Shown here piece by piece: positions 44,301-52,400 of a stretch of DNA of 64,000 bases. How positions within the stretch are numbered: position 1 is the stretch's first letter; every line of letters starts with the position of its first letter. The stretch spans positions 124,001-188,000 of the forward strand of contig DASWNP010000003.1 in NCBI GenBank assembly GCA_036399175.1, read 5' to 3'. The position numbers and the translations under genes are program-made. The DNA comes from DASWNP01 sp036399175 (GTDB lineage: Bacteria; Acidobacteriota; Blastocatellia; Pyrinomonadales; Pyrinomonadaceae). The notes under the pieces are model-generated. The model searched no databases. It was given only the letters and a program-made list of their open reading frames with translations, and was not told the DNA's origin.

Positions 44301-44385
44301 CGCGCGACAGAGCATGATTGCCAACAGAAAATACAGCGCGCCCTTCTTCTGGGCTCCCTTCGTGCTCGTCGGCGACTGGCGCTAA
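41263..44385 (+). CDS. Exported TPR-CHAT protease (caspase-like)
   Basis: This protein of up to 1040 residues has a signal peptide whose first part is hairpin-repeat sequence and whose core is FLFSLFLCSLLSVAAPAQ. TPRs follow (about 80-165 and 270-420: VRLENALGLYKVAGNREGEAAAHDLLGELYERQGRYDLALEHF). A coiled helical stretch (520-590) precedes a C-terminal CHAT protease domain (about 700-1040) with LNYVPFEALV, catalytic H901 in LHIATHGL and C948 in MLSACETGLG, 47 residues apart as usual, so it looks active. CHAT peptidases are related to caspases and separase. Secretion is unusual for those tied to defence. Start may be ATG 41263 or 41305. It closes a kinase-DUF4384-CHAT cassette. Confidence 0.9.
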   Translation: MDRMNRIKTNAECGMRNGELKGKAFGFHSAFRIPHSSFLFSLFLCSLLSVAAPAQIAGSASLKHLRRQASPASPSVAQIGGAIEGGAALELREGKLLLRRGRAGDALVRLENALGLYKVAGNREGEAAAHDLLGELYERQGRYDLALEHFQSAYKIFADLNAKSSRQTALAAAVEAGAGSYNANLMQAKIGNMFYRQGRINEARSAYGRMQVSRPNTNALTVAQGAQSKVNRARSLKDRLRGLATGRPSTSTGSQATGIATDTVKIVTSPLETYRQSIIYATYELGMGRVDFFNGQLDSARKHFENTLTATLADIPVVGKLGQMRRYRTAARTSLADIASTQGQFAEALRLYGEAARGAQADERLDLMWPAQSGIARTLWAQSEWEQDAAKRTRLREQSIAAYRDALRSIETLREGSVRADEARTTFLATTKSVFDDASAALAEMALSGVATPPPATATTATTANTSAPAVLEGKSLEYAGEALRIVEEGRARSLLDMLGEAGARITEGVPAELLKRKQENLEQQEELAAQLTGVQLATDATAKAPDALESDLSRLESELDSIENQIRAASPRYGALTRTSPLALADIQRTVLDERTALVEYSLGLNRSYLWTVTQTGVALFRLPARTTIERQAVELRDQIVPKQLRRTLTTAADPQRGLALSTTPSQPSTPAQQSQQATAFAVAAHALYKTIFEPAAAHVGERRLLVVADGALNYVPFEALVTSPPAASGADYTTLSYLIKKHEVVYAPSASVIAAVRQQSSAGASKSARDVLLVADPVFDATDPRASNAQPRASAKTKAANSTTPSINTTTTKDSTRGLALSSALADVTADSPAPATNSASSSVRLARLEGTRDEAQKIAQLGGKAGRKVDLWLDLEASEENIESRDLSSYRILHIATHGLVNTERPQFTGVVLSLVGRGEGDGFVRTGEIFNLRLGSPLVMLSACETGLGRERRGEGVIGLTRAFMYAGAPTVGVSLWSVADRSTADLMTDFYSRLLLKEGTSPVAAMRAARQSMIANRKYSAPFFWAPFVLVGDWR

Positions 44386-44510
44386 AGGCGCGCGTACACG
44401 AATCGACTCGACGTGCTTTGACAAGCGAGGGTGCTCAAGGGTAATTTTGTCTGCATCCTCAAACTCAAAAGCCTCAAAATTTTTGGAAGGAGATTAGGTT
44501 CAAGAGAGCT

Positions 44511-45011
44511 ATGGCGAAGTCCGGCCACAAAGGTATTAGTCGCATCGACCAACCCGAACGAAACACGCATGGATGGTATGTGAGGGTTCATTTCAACAAC
44601 ACGAAGCGAGTGAAATTCTTCAGCGACAAGACGCACGGAGGTAAAGAAGAAGCGCTCGAACAGGCCGTGCTTTATCGAAATCAGGCCGAGAAGGAGCTTG
44701 GCAAGCCGCGCACGAACCGACTCGTCATCGCGCGCAACCCGCGCAATCGCTCCGGCATTACCGGCATCCAGCGCAAGACGAAACGGATACGCACCGAAGC
44801 GGGCGAGCGCGTCATCAGAAACGTCTACGAGATAACGTGGAGCCCCGAGCCCGGAAGGATGAAGAGAGCGTGGGTCTCGATAGACGAGTACGGCGAAGAG
44901 GCGGCCTTTCGTAAAGCTTGCGCCATCCGCCGCGAGAAAGAGAAGGAGATGTACGGCTCGGTCGTCGGCACGAACTGGGAGGCCAGCCTCAGCAAGTTCT
45001 TCGCCGCCTGA
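44511..45011 (+). CDS. Double AP2-domain DNA-binding protein
   Basis: This 166-residue basic protein consists of two AP2-like domains. The first (about 6-64) reads GHKGISRIDQPERN, GWYVRVHF, FFSDKTHGGKEEALEQAVLYRNQAEKELG. The second (about 84-150) reads SGITGIQRKTKR, VYEITWSPEPG, AWVSIDEYGEEAAFRKACAIRREKE. Both show the three-strand plus helix pattern with W/F and A.A..R residues of AP2. Bacterial AP2 domains usually sit in HNH homing endonucleases; here there is no nuclease. Probably a DNA-binding regulator. It follows the CHAT gene by 125 bp on the same strand and ends at a palindromic terminator. Confidence 0.75.
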   Translation: MAKSGHKGISRIDQPERNTHGWYVRVHFNNTKRVKFFSDKTHGGKEEALEQAVLYRNQAEKELGKPRTNRLVIARNPRNRSGITGIQRKTKRIRTEAGERVIRNVYEITWSPEPGRMKRAWVSIDEYGEEAAFRKACAIRREKEKEMYGSVVGTNWEASLSKFFAA

Positions 45012-45060
45012 GCGCGCCGCCGCTTCAAATCGAGACCGCATCGAAGATTCAAATGCGAAA

Positions 45061-45100
45061 AGAAGCAGGGCGACTATCGATAGTCGCCCTGCTTCTTTTC
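45061..45100 (+). terminator. Bidirectional palindromic terminator
   Basis: A perfect 36-base palindrome (AGAAGCAGGGCGACTATCGA and its complement) is followed by TTTCATTT, between convergent AP2 and oxygenase-like genes. The symmetric T/A flanks could serve both strands. Confidence 0.8.
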
Positions 45101-45158
45101 ATTTCTCGACGGAAAGGTTTGCGTGCCAGCCCGACACACTTCGATTCTCTCTCGCAGC

Positions 45159-45845
45159 TCAACTCTTACTGCTGCAAGCCCAGAGAGCGGGTGTCGATGC
45201 GGCGTTGAAGTCGGGTCGGGGGATTTGCTGTTTGAACTCGTCTGTGAAATGCCCGTCCACCCGGATGCTGAAAGACAAGCCTTCCTGCGGGTCGGAGCCG
45301 TGAAACTGATTGACGGTGTCGAACCATGCGCTGTAGCTCTCGACGTAGAGCTTCTCCTTCGTCCGGTGATTGAACATGTAGAAGGGCTTCTCAAGGTTGG
45401 TGCGAAACCAGATGAACTCGTGGCATAGCTCGATGCTCTCGTGGTCTCTGTGAGCCGAGACGGGGCGAGCCACGTCGTCGTACATGATGAGCATGCGGGC
45501 GGTCGCCTTGAAGGGCAGCGTGTCGATGAAGTCCATCAGCAGCGAAAATTCTTCCGCATCTTTCGTGCGCTCCCAAAGCTCCGGCTTGTCCAGGTCGTAG
45601 TAGTTATCGGGAAGCTTCGAGCCTGCGAGATAAATCATCCTTGAGCCCGGCAGGTCGGGGCTCTCCTCGTCCAGCTTGAAAGGGCCTGTGTAGAATTGAA
45701 TATCTTTCTGCGCCGCGCGGTGGCGCTCGACTCCCTCACGGATGTAGCCGTCAAGAGACTTCAATCTCTCAACGTCGATGAACTCGTCGAAGGATTTGTA
45801 GCAAGGATACTTGATGCGCGAATCTATCTTCGCCTGCTCTATCAT
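45159..45845 (-). CDS. 2OG-Fe(II) oxygenase-like protein
   Basis: This 228-residue soluble protein shows the iron- and 2-oxoglutarate-binding pattern of cupin-fold oxygenases: HxD in AHRDHES (H132, D134), distal H182 in VNQFHGSD and R195 in FSIRVDG. The strand IWFRTNLEKPFYMF lies between. It is close in layout to Asp/Asn-hydroxylase-type enzymes, but the substrate is unknown. ATG 45845 is chosen as AAGGGAAGG lies upstream; the frame is open to an ATG at 45911 that would add 22 residues. It is read divergently from the ATP-grasp/decarboxylase gene and may modify its product, an inference from position only. Confidence 0.72.
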   Translation of the reverse strand: MIEQAKIDSRIKYPCYKSFDEFIDVERLKSLDGYIREGVERHRAAQKDIQFYTGPFKLDEESPDLPGSRMIYLAGSKLPDNYYDLDKPELWERTKDAEEFSLLMDFIDTLPFKATARMLIMYDDVARPVSAHRDHESIELCHEFIWFRTNLEKPFYMFNHRTKEKLYVESYSAWFDTVNQFHGSDPQEGLSFSIRVDGHFTDEFKQQIPRPDFNAASTPALWACSSKS

Positions 45846-46386
45846 GTGAGTGTGCCTTCCCTTTGCTTCAGTCTTCGATTGCGCGTCGCGGAGCGAGGCG
45901 TCAGCGGCCATGCCGCTCGCCTGTAACGCTCGGCAATCATGTCACGGCTCGCAAAAATTTGTACAGCATCACGCTCTCTCTCGCATGAAGCCTCGCACGC
46001 ACTGTTGTAGTGATAGATGAAAAGCTCGCGCACAGGTTAGCACGAATGTTTCGTACGCAAGCGAACAGACATTCTGACGGCAAAAATAGTAACGTGAAAA
46101 AACTCTAATGTTAACTGCTGAAGCCGTCGTCGAGCACCCGAGAGGATAAAAACGTGTCTGATGACGGTTTTTCTCTTTGAGGCGCGCGAAAACCTCCTTT
46201 CGACATCGAGAGATGCGCGCCGCGACTACCTAATACAGAGCAAATAATGCTAAAGTATCAGCCAAAACTTGAACGCTAACGACCTGAGCACAACTTTACT
46301 AGAGGCAGAAACAACAAGCGGCCTCACGGTGACTTAGCTAAGAGGGAAGTTGTAGTCTTCACTTTGCCTCTGCTCATAAGGAGAAT
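45846..46386. other. AT-richer divergent regulatory region
   Basis: This gap of about 540 bp is noticeably less GC-rich than its surroundings, with runs such as GCAAAAATAGTAACG and GCAAATAATGCTAAAG. It should contain the promoters for the oxygenase-like gene and the ATP-grasp/decarboxylase gene. TTGAAC at 46269-46274 is a possible -35, without a clean -10. AAGGAG at 46378-46383 is the ribosome-binding site of the next gene. No gene or RNA is recognised. The composition shift could mark the edge of transferred DNA. Confidence 0.45.
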
Positions 46387-48693
46387 ATGAAAATCTATAT
46401 CAGCGGGCTTTACTGTGGGACGAACCCACAGCCCGGCGTAGGAATTGCGCGCTCTGTCAGACAGGCATACCCGGAGGCGACTCTGGTCGGAGTCGAGTAT
46501 TCGACGCGCAGTTCCGGCATACACTGGCACGATTTCGACGAGCTTTGGCTGCAAAGACCCTGGGAAGAACTGTCGCTTGAAGAGCATGGAAGACTCATCC
46601 GTGAGCTGCTCGATTCGGGCGCTCTCTGGATTTCCGGCAGCGACCTTGAGTCGATGTGGCTGGCGAGCGTCTTCCCCGACGGGCACGCAAATCTGCTCGC
46701 GCCTCCGGCAGAAGCTCTACAGAAGGTGAGCAAGCCACACATCTCTGCGAGCAAGGGGCTGCCCATGCGCATCCCCGTCTACATCACGACCGAGCATTCC
46801 GATTGGGAGCTGCACGCCTTCTGTCGTCAGTACGGCTGGAGGGTCTGGCTCAAAGGGCCTTATTACGATGCGGTGAAGACGAGCACTTGGCCTGTCTTCG
46901 AGGCGGCGCGCTCGGCGCTCTCGCGCGTCTGGTCAACCGAAAGACTTTTTCTACAGGCGCACGTCACGGGCTACGAAGAATCCATCAGCCTTTCGGCATA
47001 CAAGGGCGAGTTGCTCGGCGCTGTCAGCATGCGCAAGCGCGAGGTGACGGAAGAGAACAAGACCTGGGCGGGCGACGTGTCGGAAGCGCCGGAAGAGATA
47101 TTAGACCCCTTGCGGAAAATCATCAGAGAGCTTGGCTGGACGGGCGGCGCAGAGCTTGAGATGGTGCGCGACGTGGAGGGGCAATTGTGGCTGCTCGAAT
47201 GGAATCCGAGATTCCCCGCGTGGATTCACGGCGCAACCATCACGGGACATAACATCCCGGGTCTGCTCGTGCAGGGGGCAACGGGCGTGCCGATGAAACC
47301 GACGCCGGTTGCCAGCGAACAGTTCACGCGCGTCGTCCTCGAAGTGCCCGTGCGCTCGCAGTTTCCTCTGCCGCCTCTGCCCGAGCCGTTCTCGTCCGGC
47401 TTCGGACATTCGATGAAACATCCTTCGGGGCTGCCCGTGCTGGCCGAACGCCTGCATAAGATGAGCGAGGAGGAGCAGAACGGCAACAACGGACGCAGTA
47501 GCAGCAACGGCAACGGTAACGGCAACGGCCATGTGTTTACCGACGTGAAGCTCGCGCCCGTCGTGCCGCCGACGTTTCTGGAAGACCTCTCGGCCTTCGA
47601 CTTCCCCGAAGTGGAGACTCCTTCCTGGCTCTTTCTCGAACGCACGGCCTCCTCGCTCTTCAAGCGCGCCGCACAGCTAGCGAAAAAACTGAGCACGCAG
47701 GCGACGACCGTGACGAACGCTTACAGCATCAAGACCAACCCGGACGAGAGGATGATTCGGCTCGCGCGCGAGTCGGGATTCTTAGCCGAAGCCATCAGCC
47801 TGCTGGAAGTTCAGAAGGCACTCGATGTCGGCTTCAAGCCGGAGGAAGTTATCCTTAACGGGCCGGGCAAGTGGTGGCCGGAAGGTCTCATGCCGCGCTC
47901 GGCGCTGCACGCCGTCTTCTGCGATTCAAACGCCGATTTGCGCCGGGTGGTTGCCGCGATGGAGCGCCGGGAGCTTCAGTCGAAGATAGTCGGCGTTCGC
48001 TTGCGCACGCCGCACATCGCTTCGCGCTTCGGCATCCCGGTTGACACGCCGGAGGTCTTCAAAACGCTCGTCGATTCCATCGGCCTGCTGCCGCGCGAGT
48101 GCACGTTCGGCGTCCACTTCCACATGGCGAGCAGCAACATAGGCGTCCAGCAATGGTGGCATCTCTTCGAGGCGATGCTCAGGTGGTGTCGCTCCATCGA
48201 ATCGCTGACGGGACGCACAATCGAAGTGCTCGACGTGGGCGGCGGTTGGTTTCCAGACGACTGGCACGGCGATTCCGACGACAAGTTTGCGACCGCCGTC
48301 GCGCGTGCGCGCGAGACGCTGCCGCGCGTCAGCCAGATTGTCTCCGAGCCGGGCAAGGCGATGGCGCAGCCTTCGATGGCGCTCGCCGTGCGCGTTTTGG
48401 AGATTGAAGAGACCGAAGGCGAGATTAGAGAGGCGGTCGTCGATGGCTCTATCGCCGAGCTGCCGATGCACTTTTTCCAGCCGCACAGAATTCTCCGGCA
48501 GGATGCTCGCACGGGAAGTTGGGAGGCTTTGAAGCGAGGCAAGACGCACCTCTTGGGAAGGCTCTGCATGGAGCACGACATAGTGGCGTCGAATGTCGAG
48601 TTGCCGGAGGGAGTTGAAGTCGGCGACGTTCTGGTCTTCTGTGATGCTGGTGCTTACGATAGGAGCATGTCATATGTCTTTGGCCGAGGATAA
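46387..48693 (+). CDS. Fusion of ATP-grasp ligase and PLP-dependent decarboxylase (DapDC/LysA fold)
   Basis: This 768-residue bifunctional protein has an N-terminal half (about 1-335) that is ATP-grasp-like, ending in GGAELEMVRD...LWLLEWNPRFPAWIHGAT, where E and N residues would bind Mg-ATP. An Asn/Gly/Ser linker (about 363-381) joins it to an alanine-racemase-fold decarboxylase (about 400-768). That half has PLP lysine K449 in NAYSIKTNP, DVGGGWFP, EPGKAMAQ, C727 in LGRLCMEHD (the family's GPxCES region, altered) and GAYDRSMSY. The likely chemistry is ligation to, and decarboxylation of, a basic or diamino acid. A strong AAGGAG site precedes ATG 46387. The next gene overlaps its 3' end. Confidence 0.82.
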   Translation: MKIYISGLYCGTNPQPGVGIARSVRQAYPEATLVGVEYSTRSSGIHWHDFDELWLQRPWEELSLEEHGRLIRELLDSGALWISGSDLESMWLASVFPDGHANLLAPPAEALQKVSKPHISASKGLPMRIPVYITTEHSDWELHAFCRQYGWRVWLKGPYYDAVKTSTWPVFEAARSALSRVWSTERLFLQAHVTGYEESISLSAYKGELLGAVSMRKREVTEENKTWAGDVSEAPEEILDPLRKIIRELGWTGGAELEMVRDVEGQLWLLEWNPRFPAWIHGATITGHNIPGLLVQGATGVPMKPTPVASEQFTRVVLEVPVRSQFPLPPLPEPFSSGFGHSMKHPSGLPVLAERLHKMSEEEQNGNNGRSSSNGNGNGNGHVFTDVKLAPVVPPTFLEDLSAFDFPEVETPSWLFLERTASSLFKRAAQLAKKLSTQATTVTNAYSIKTNPDERMIRLARESGFLAEAISLLEVQKALDVGFKPEEVILNGPGKWWPEGLMPRSALHAVFCDSNADLRRVVAAMERRELQSKIVGVRLRTPHIASRFGIPVDTPEVFKTLVDSIGLLPRECTFGVHFHMASSNIGVQQWWHLFEAMLRWCRSIESLTGRTIEVLDVGGGWFPDDWHGDSDDKFATAVARARETLPRVSQIVSEPGKAMAQPSMALAVRVLEIEETEGEIREAVVDGSIAELPMHFFQPHRILRQDARTGSWEALKRGKTHLLGRLCMEHDIVASNVELPEGVEVGDVLVFCDAGAYDRSMSYVFGRG

Positions 48694-49381
48694 CAAGCTG
48701 ATTGCATGCAACAAGCCGTTTGACGTGAACGAGACCGATTTCGTCGATGCGACGGCGGCGATGGAGAAGTGGCAGCACTGCGCCTCGTCCTGCATGTCGC
48801 ATCACGGCGAGGCGTGCTGCCAGATAGCGCGCGAGTGGATTTTCTCGATGGACTTCTCGCAACTGAACGCGGGCAACCCCCTGACGGGGCCGCGCTGGCT
48901 CAGGCAGAAGTTCGCGTGGGGCGCAGCCACCTGGCCGCTCTACTGGTGCGAGGCCGTCAAGCAGAAGAAGCTCGACTGCGGCGCGCTGGCCGCGCTCTCT
49001 TATGAGATTTTCACGGCGCGCGGCGTCAAGAGTTTTCCCGTCCAGTTGATACACCAGTACACGGAGGACGCGGCTCGTCACTGGTACAAGGGATGGAACG
49101 GCGACGAGACGACCGTCCACTGGATTAAGGAAGATTTGATTTACCACGAAGGCTGCGCCGTGCTCGTCGGCGAAAGCGAGATAAAGGTCTGGGACTCGAC
49201 CGCCAGTTGGTGGATAAGTCCGAAGCAGATTGGCGGCTACGGCGGCGTGCTCGTCCTGCGCGTCTTCGCCGAGCAGGGCGCTTACCCGAACGGCTTTACT
49301 TGGGGCGCGCATCGCATCTTCCCGAACCAGTGGCAGAAGATAGAACGCGCACGCAGAAAAGCGACGAGCGCCACAGCTTAA
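48674..49381 (+). CDS. Transglutaminase-like (papain-fold) protein with Cys/His-rich N-terminus
   Basis: This 235-residue protein overlaps the upstream gene by 20 bases. GGAG about 9 bases before ATG 48674 supports this start; a longer frame from 48593 is the upstream gene's shadow. A Cys/His cluster (HCASSCMSHHGEACC, 35-49) may bind metal. The rest fits a transglutaminase-like Cys-His-Asp arrangement: C102 in LDCGALAALSYEIFTARG, H158 in LIYHEGCAVL and D174 in KVWDSTASWW. The His is followed by E, not the usual AW, so the triad is tentative. It may act as a peptidase, acyltransferase or amidase on the fusion enzyme's product. I know no named family for it. A strong terminator follows. Confidence 0.6.
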   Translation: MSLAEDNKLIACNKPFDVNETDFVDATAAMEKWQHCASSCMSHHGEACCQIAREWIFSMDFSQLNAGNPLTGPRWLRQKFAWGAATWPLYWCEAVKQKKLDCGALAALSYEIFTARGVKSFPVQLIHQYTEDAARHWYKGWNGDETTVHWIKEDLIYHEGCAVLVGESEIKVWDSTASWWISPKQIGGYGGVLVLRVFAEQGAYPNGFTWGAHRIFPNQWQKIERARRKATSATA

Positions 49382-49405
49382 GTCTGAAGCGAACTTTGAA
49401 AAAGT

Positions 49406-49455
49406 GAGAGCGCGCAAGCGGCAAATCATCTTTGCCGCTTGCGCGCTCTTTTTTG
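49406..49455 (+). terminator. Strong intrinsic terminator, convergent gap
   Basis: An 18-19-bp perfect stem (AGAGCGCGCAAGCGGCAAA with its complement) and a 5-base loop are followed by TTTTTT. The other flank holds five As, so it may also serve the minus-strand receptor gene. Confidence 0.92.
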
Positions 49456-49473
49456 TAGCCGTGCTCGCTTCGT

Positions 49474-52400
49474 TTAGAAGCTGAAGCGAACCTGCCCGAC
49501 GATGCGACGGTTGCCTGCGGACGAGTTGCCGCCGCCGCCGGGGCCGAAGCCGAAGCCTCCGCCGGTCGAGAGCGACTGGCCGAAGAGCGGCGAGCTGAGG
49601 TTGCCGACGGGCGTTCCCTCGTTGGTGTTGTTCAGGAGATTCTGCACCTGCAAGGAGAAGGTCAGGTTATAGCGGTTCTCAGACGAGCCTGAGCCTCCGC
49701 CCATTCTTCCGCCGCGACCACCGCCGCCTCCTCTTCCGCCTCCGCCGAAGCCGCCGCCTCTGCGCCCGCCGCGTCCTCCGCCAACGCCGCCCAGGTCGCT
49801 GCGTCCGTCTCCTGCTGCACCGTCCTGCGTTGCGGCTGCTGCCGCCGCGTTACCCTGTGAGCCGCCGAAGCCGAAGGTACGGCTGAGGCCGAGGTTGACG
49901 GTGAAGAAGGAAGGCCCGTTGCCGAAGTTGCGCGGAATGATTTCCTGACCGGGCGAAGGGTTCGGGTCGAACGCGCCGAAGGGCGTCTGGACGACGCCGG
50001 GCTTCGTCAAATCGTTGGCGAAGGCCGGGCGCTCAGTGAAGAGGGTGTCGCCGTTGGTGTCGCGCCCCGTCGTGATGTTGAAGGGGCGTCCCGACGAAGC
50101 GATGACGAAGGGGTTCAGTCGAAGACCGAGAGGCGCGTTGATTGTGCCGCTCAGGACGAAACGGTGACGCACGTCGAAGGATGCGCGCCCGTATTCGCCG
50201 CTCAGGTCGTACTGGTTCATGGGGAACGTGCCCGCGCCGTCCGTGTCGCTCTCGGCCTTGCTCAGAATGTAGCGGGCGTTCAAAGAGACGTTTCGGCTCA
50301 GGCGATTGTTGACGCCGAAGATTAACTGGTTCTGATTGAGCCGACCGCTCGACTCGTATTGATAGATGTTGCCCGCACCGGCAAAGGGTCGGACGCCGCT
50401 TCCAGCGATGCCAGAGACGAACGTGCCGGGCAGGGGCGCATTGATGTTGCGTGAGCGCAGCAGATGAAGCGAGCGCGAGTTGATGAAGGTCGCCGAGAAG
50501 GTGAAGTTGCGCGGCAGTTGTCGCTCAAGGCTCAGGCTCGACTGAATCGTGTAGGGCGCTTGCAGGTCTTCGGACAGAAGCCGGGTGGTCTGCGGAAGCG
50601 CGAAGCCCGTGAGCGTCTCAATCGTCGGCACGTTCGTCACGCCGCCGAGCGTAAACTGCGCGAGGTCTAAGACCGACGGGTCTGTGACTAAGAACTGCTG
50701 CTGGTTTGTGCCGTTGAAGCGATTGGCTTGCAGCGTCAGGTTCTCGCCGATGCGGTCGTAGAAGATGCCGAAGCCGCCGCGAATCACGGTCTGCGGTTGA
50801 CGCTGGCCGCCGCCCGCGCCTGGCGACCATGCGAAGGCGAGGCGCGGCGCGAAGTTGAAGTTGCTGCTGATGTTCGACTGCGTTTCGTAGCGCAGTCCGA
50901 GCGAGAGCGTGAGGTCTGGGCGCACGCGCCAGTCGTCCTGCACGAAGGCTCCGAAGTCTATCTGACTGACGCTCGCCAACGGGTTTCCGCCCGCAATCTG
51001 GAACTGCGTTGCGCCGCCGCCGAGCGCGCGTATCTGCGCAGGCGTGAAGCCCTGCTGCTGGAAAAGAAGCGTGCGGCGATAGCGCTCAAGGCTCGTGATG
51101 GAAGCAAGCACAGGCTGCCCGTCCGCGCCGAGGACGATTTGGTTGCCGGCGTCGAGCTGCGGCGCGAGGCCGCCCGCGAAGGTGAACGTGCCGCCGAAGT
51201 TGTTGGGCGAAACGTCTTTGATGGAGATGCCTCGCACGCGCGCGCCGAACTTCAGGGCGTGGCTGCCGAGCGTCCATGAAGTGTTGTTGCCAAGCTCCCA
51301 ACGGTTCTCGTCGCCCGAGGCGAGGCCGACCTGTGCGCCGCCGCCCGTGAAGGCGTCGAGCACGCGGATAGTCGGCAGGGAGTTGTCGCCAAGCTGCTCG
51401 CTGCGGCGGCGTATGAACTGAAAGCGCGTTTCGTTGACGATTGAGCCGTTGATGATGGCCGTCTCGGTCAACTGGAAAGTGTGCTCTGTGTTCGACGAAT
51501 CGAAAGCGCGCGAGAGCAGGTTGAAATCGCCCGCGCCGGTGTTCTCGCGCTCGGTGCGCGCGAAGGTGTAGCGGGCGACGAGCGTGTTCGTCGCGTTCAA
51601 CTGGTAATCGACACGGGGGCTGAAAGTAGTGCGACGAAGCGGCGTGACGAGCGAGAGCTGGAAAGGCTCGGGCACGAGCGCCGAGTTGAGCACGGTCGCG
51701 TTGATAACGTCGTTATCGTCCACTTCGCGGCGCTCGAAGTCGAAGAAGAACGAAGCCTTCTTCGAGACGAGCGGGCCGCCGAAGTTTCCGCCGTACTGGC
51801 GCGACTGGTAGGGCGCGCGGTTGGGCGCAAACGGGTTGCGCGAGTTGAGGCTTTCGTCGTTGAAGCTGAAGAAGCCCTGTCCTCTGAATCTGTCAGTGCC
51901 GGGCTTCGTCAAAATCTCGATGCGACCGAAGCCGAGACGGTCGTACTCGGCAGAGAAGGGATTCGAGTTGATGCGAACTTCGCGTATGGATTCACGCGGC
52001 GGCAGACGCCCGCCCGTGAAGCCGTCGATGAAAACCTGACCGCCGTTCGGCCCGGCGGAAGGGCCTGCGAGCGCCTGCAAGGCTTCTTCCAAATCGTCGG
52101 GGTCTTCGGGCAGAGCGTCGAGGTCTGCGCCGCGCAGCACGATTGCGCCCGCGTTGTTTTCGGGCTCGGTGCTGACGGGCGCTTCCGAAGCGATAGTCAC
52201 TTCTTCCGCCGCAATCGTCACGCTCAGAGTGATGTCCAGAGCGCCCGAGCGTCCGGCGGCGACTTCGTATGTGTTCTCATACTGCGCGAAGCCTGCGGCC
52301 TGCGCCCTGATGGTGTAAGCGCCCGCCGCGAGACCGCTCAGGACGTAGACGCCGTCCTCGTCGGTCGTCGCGGTCTTCTCCGCGCCGCTCGCGTCTGCGG

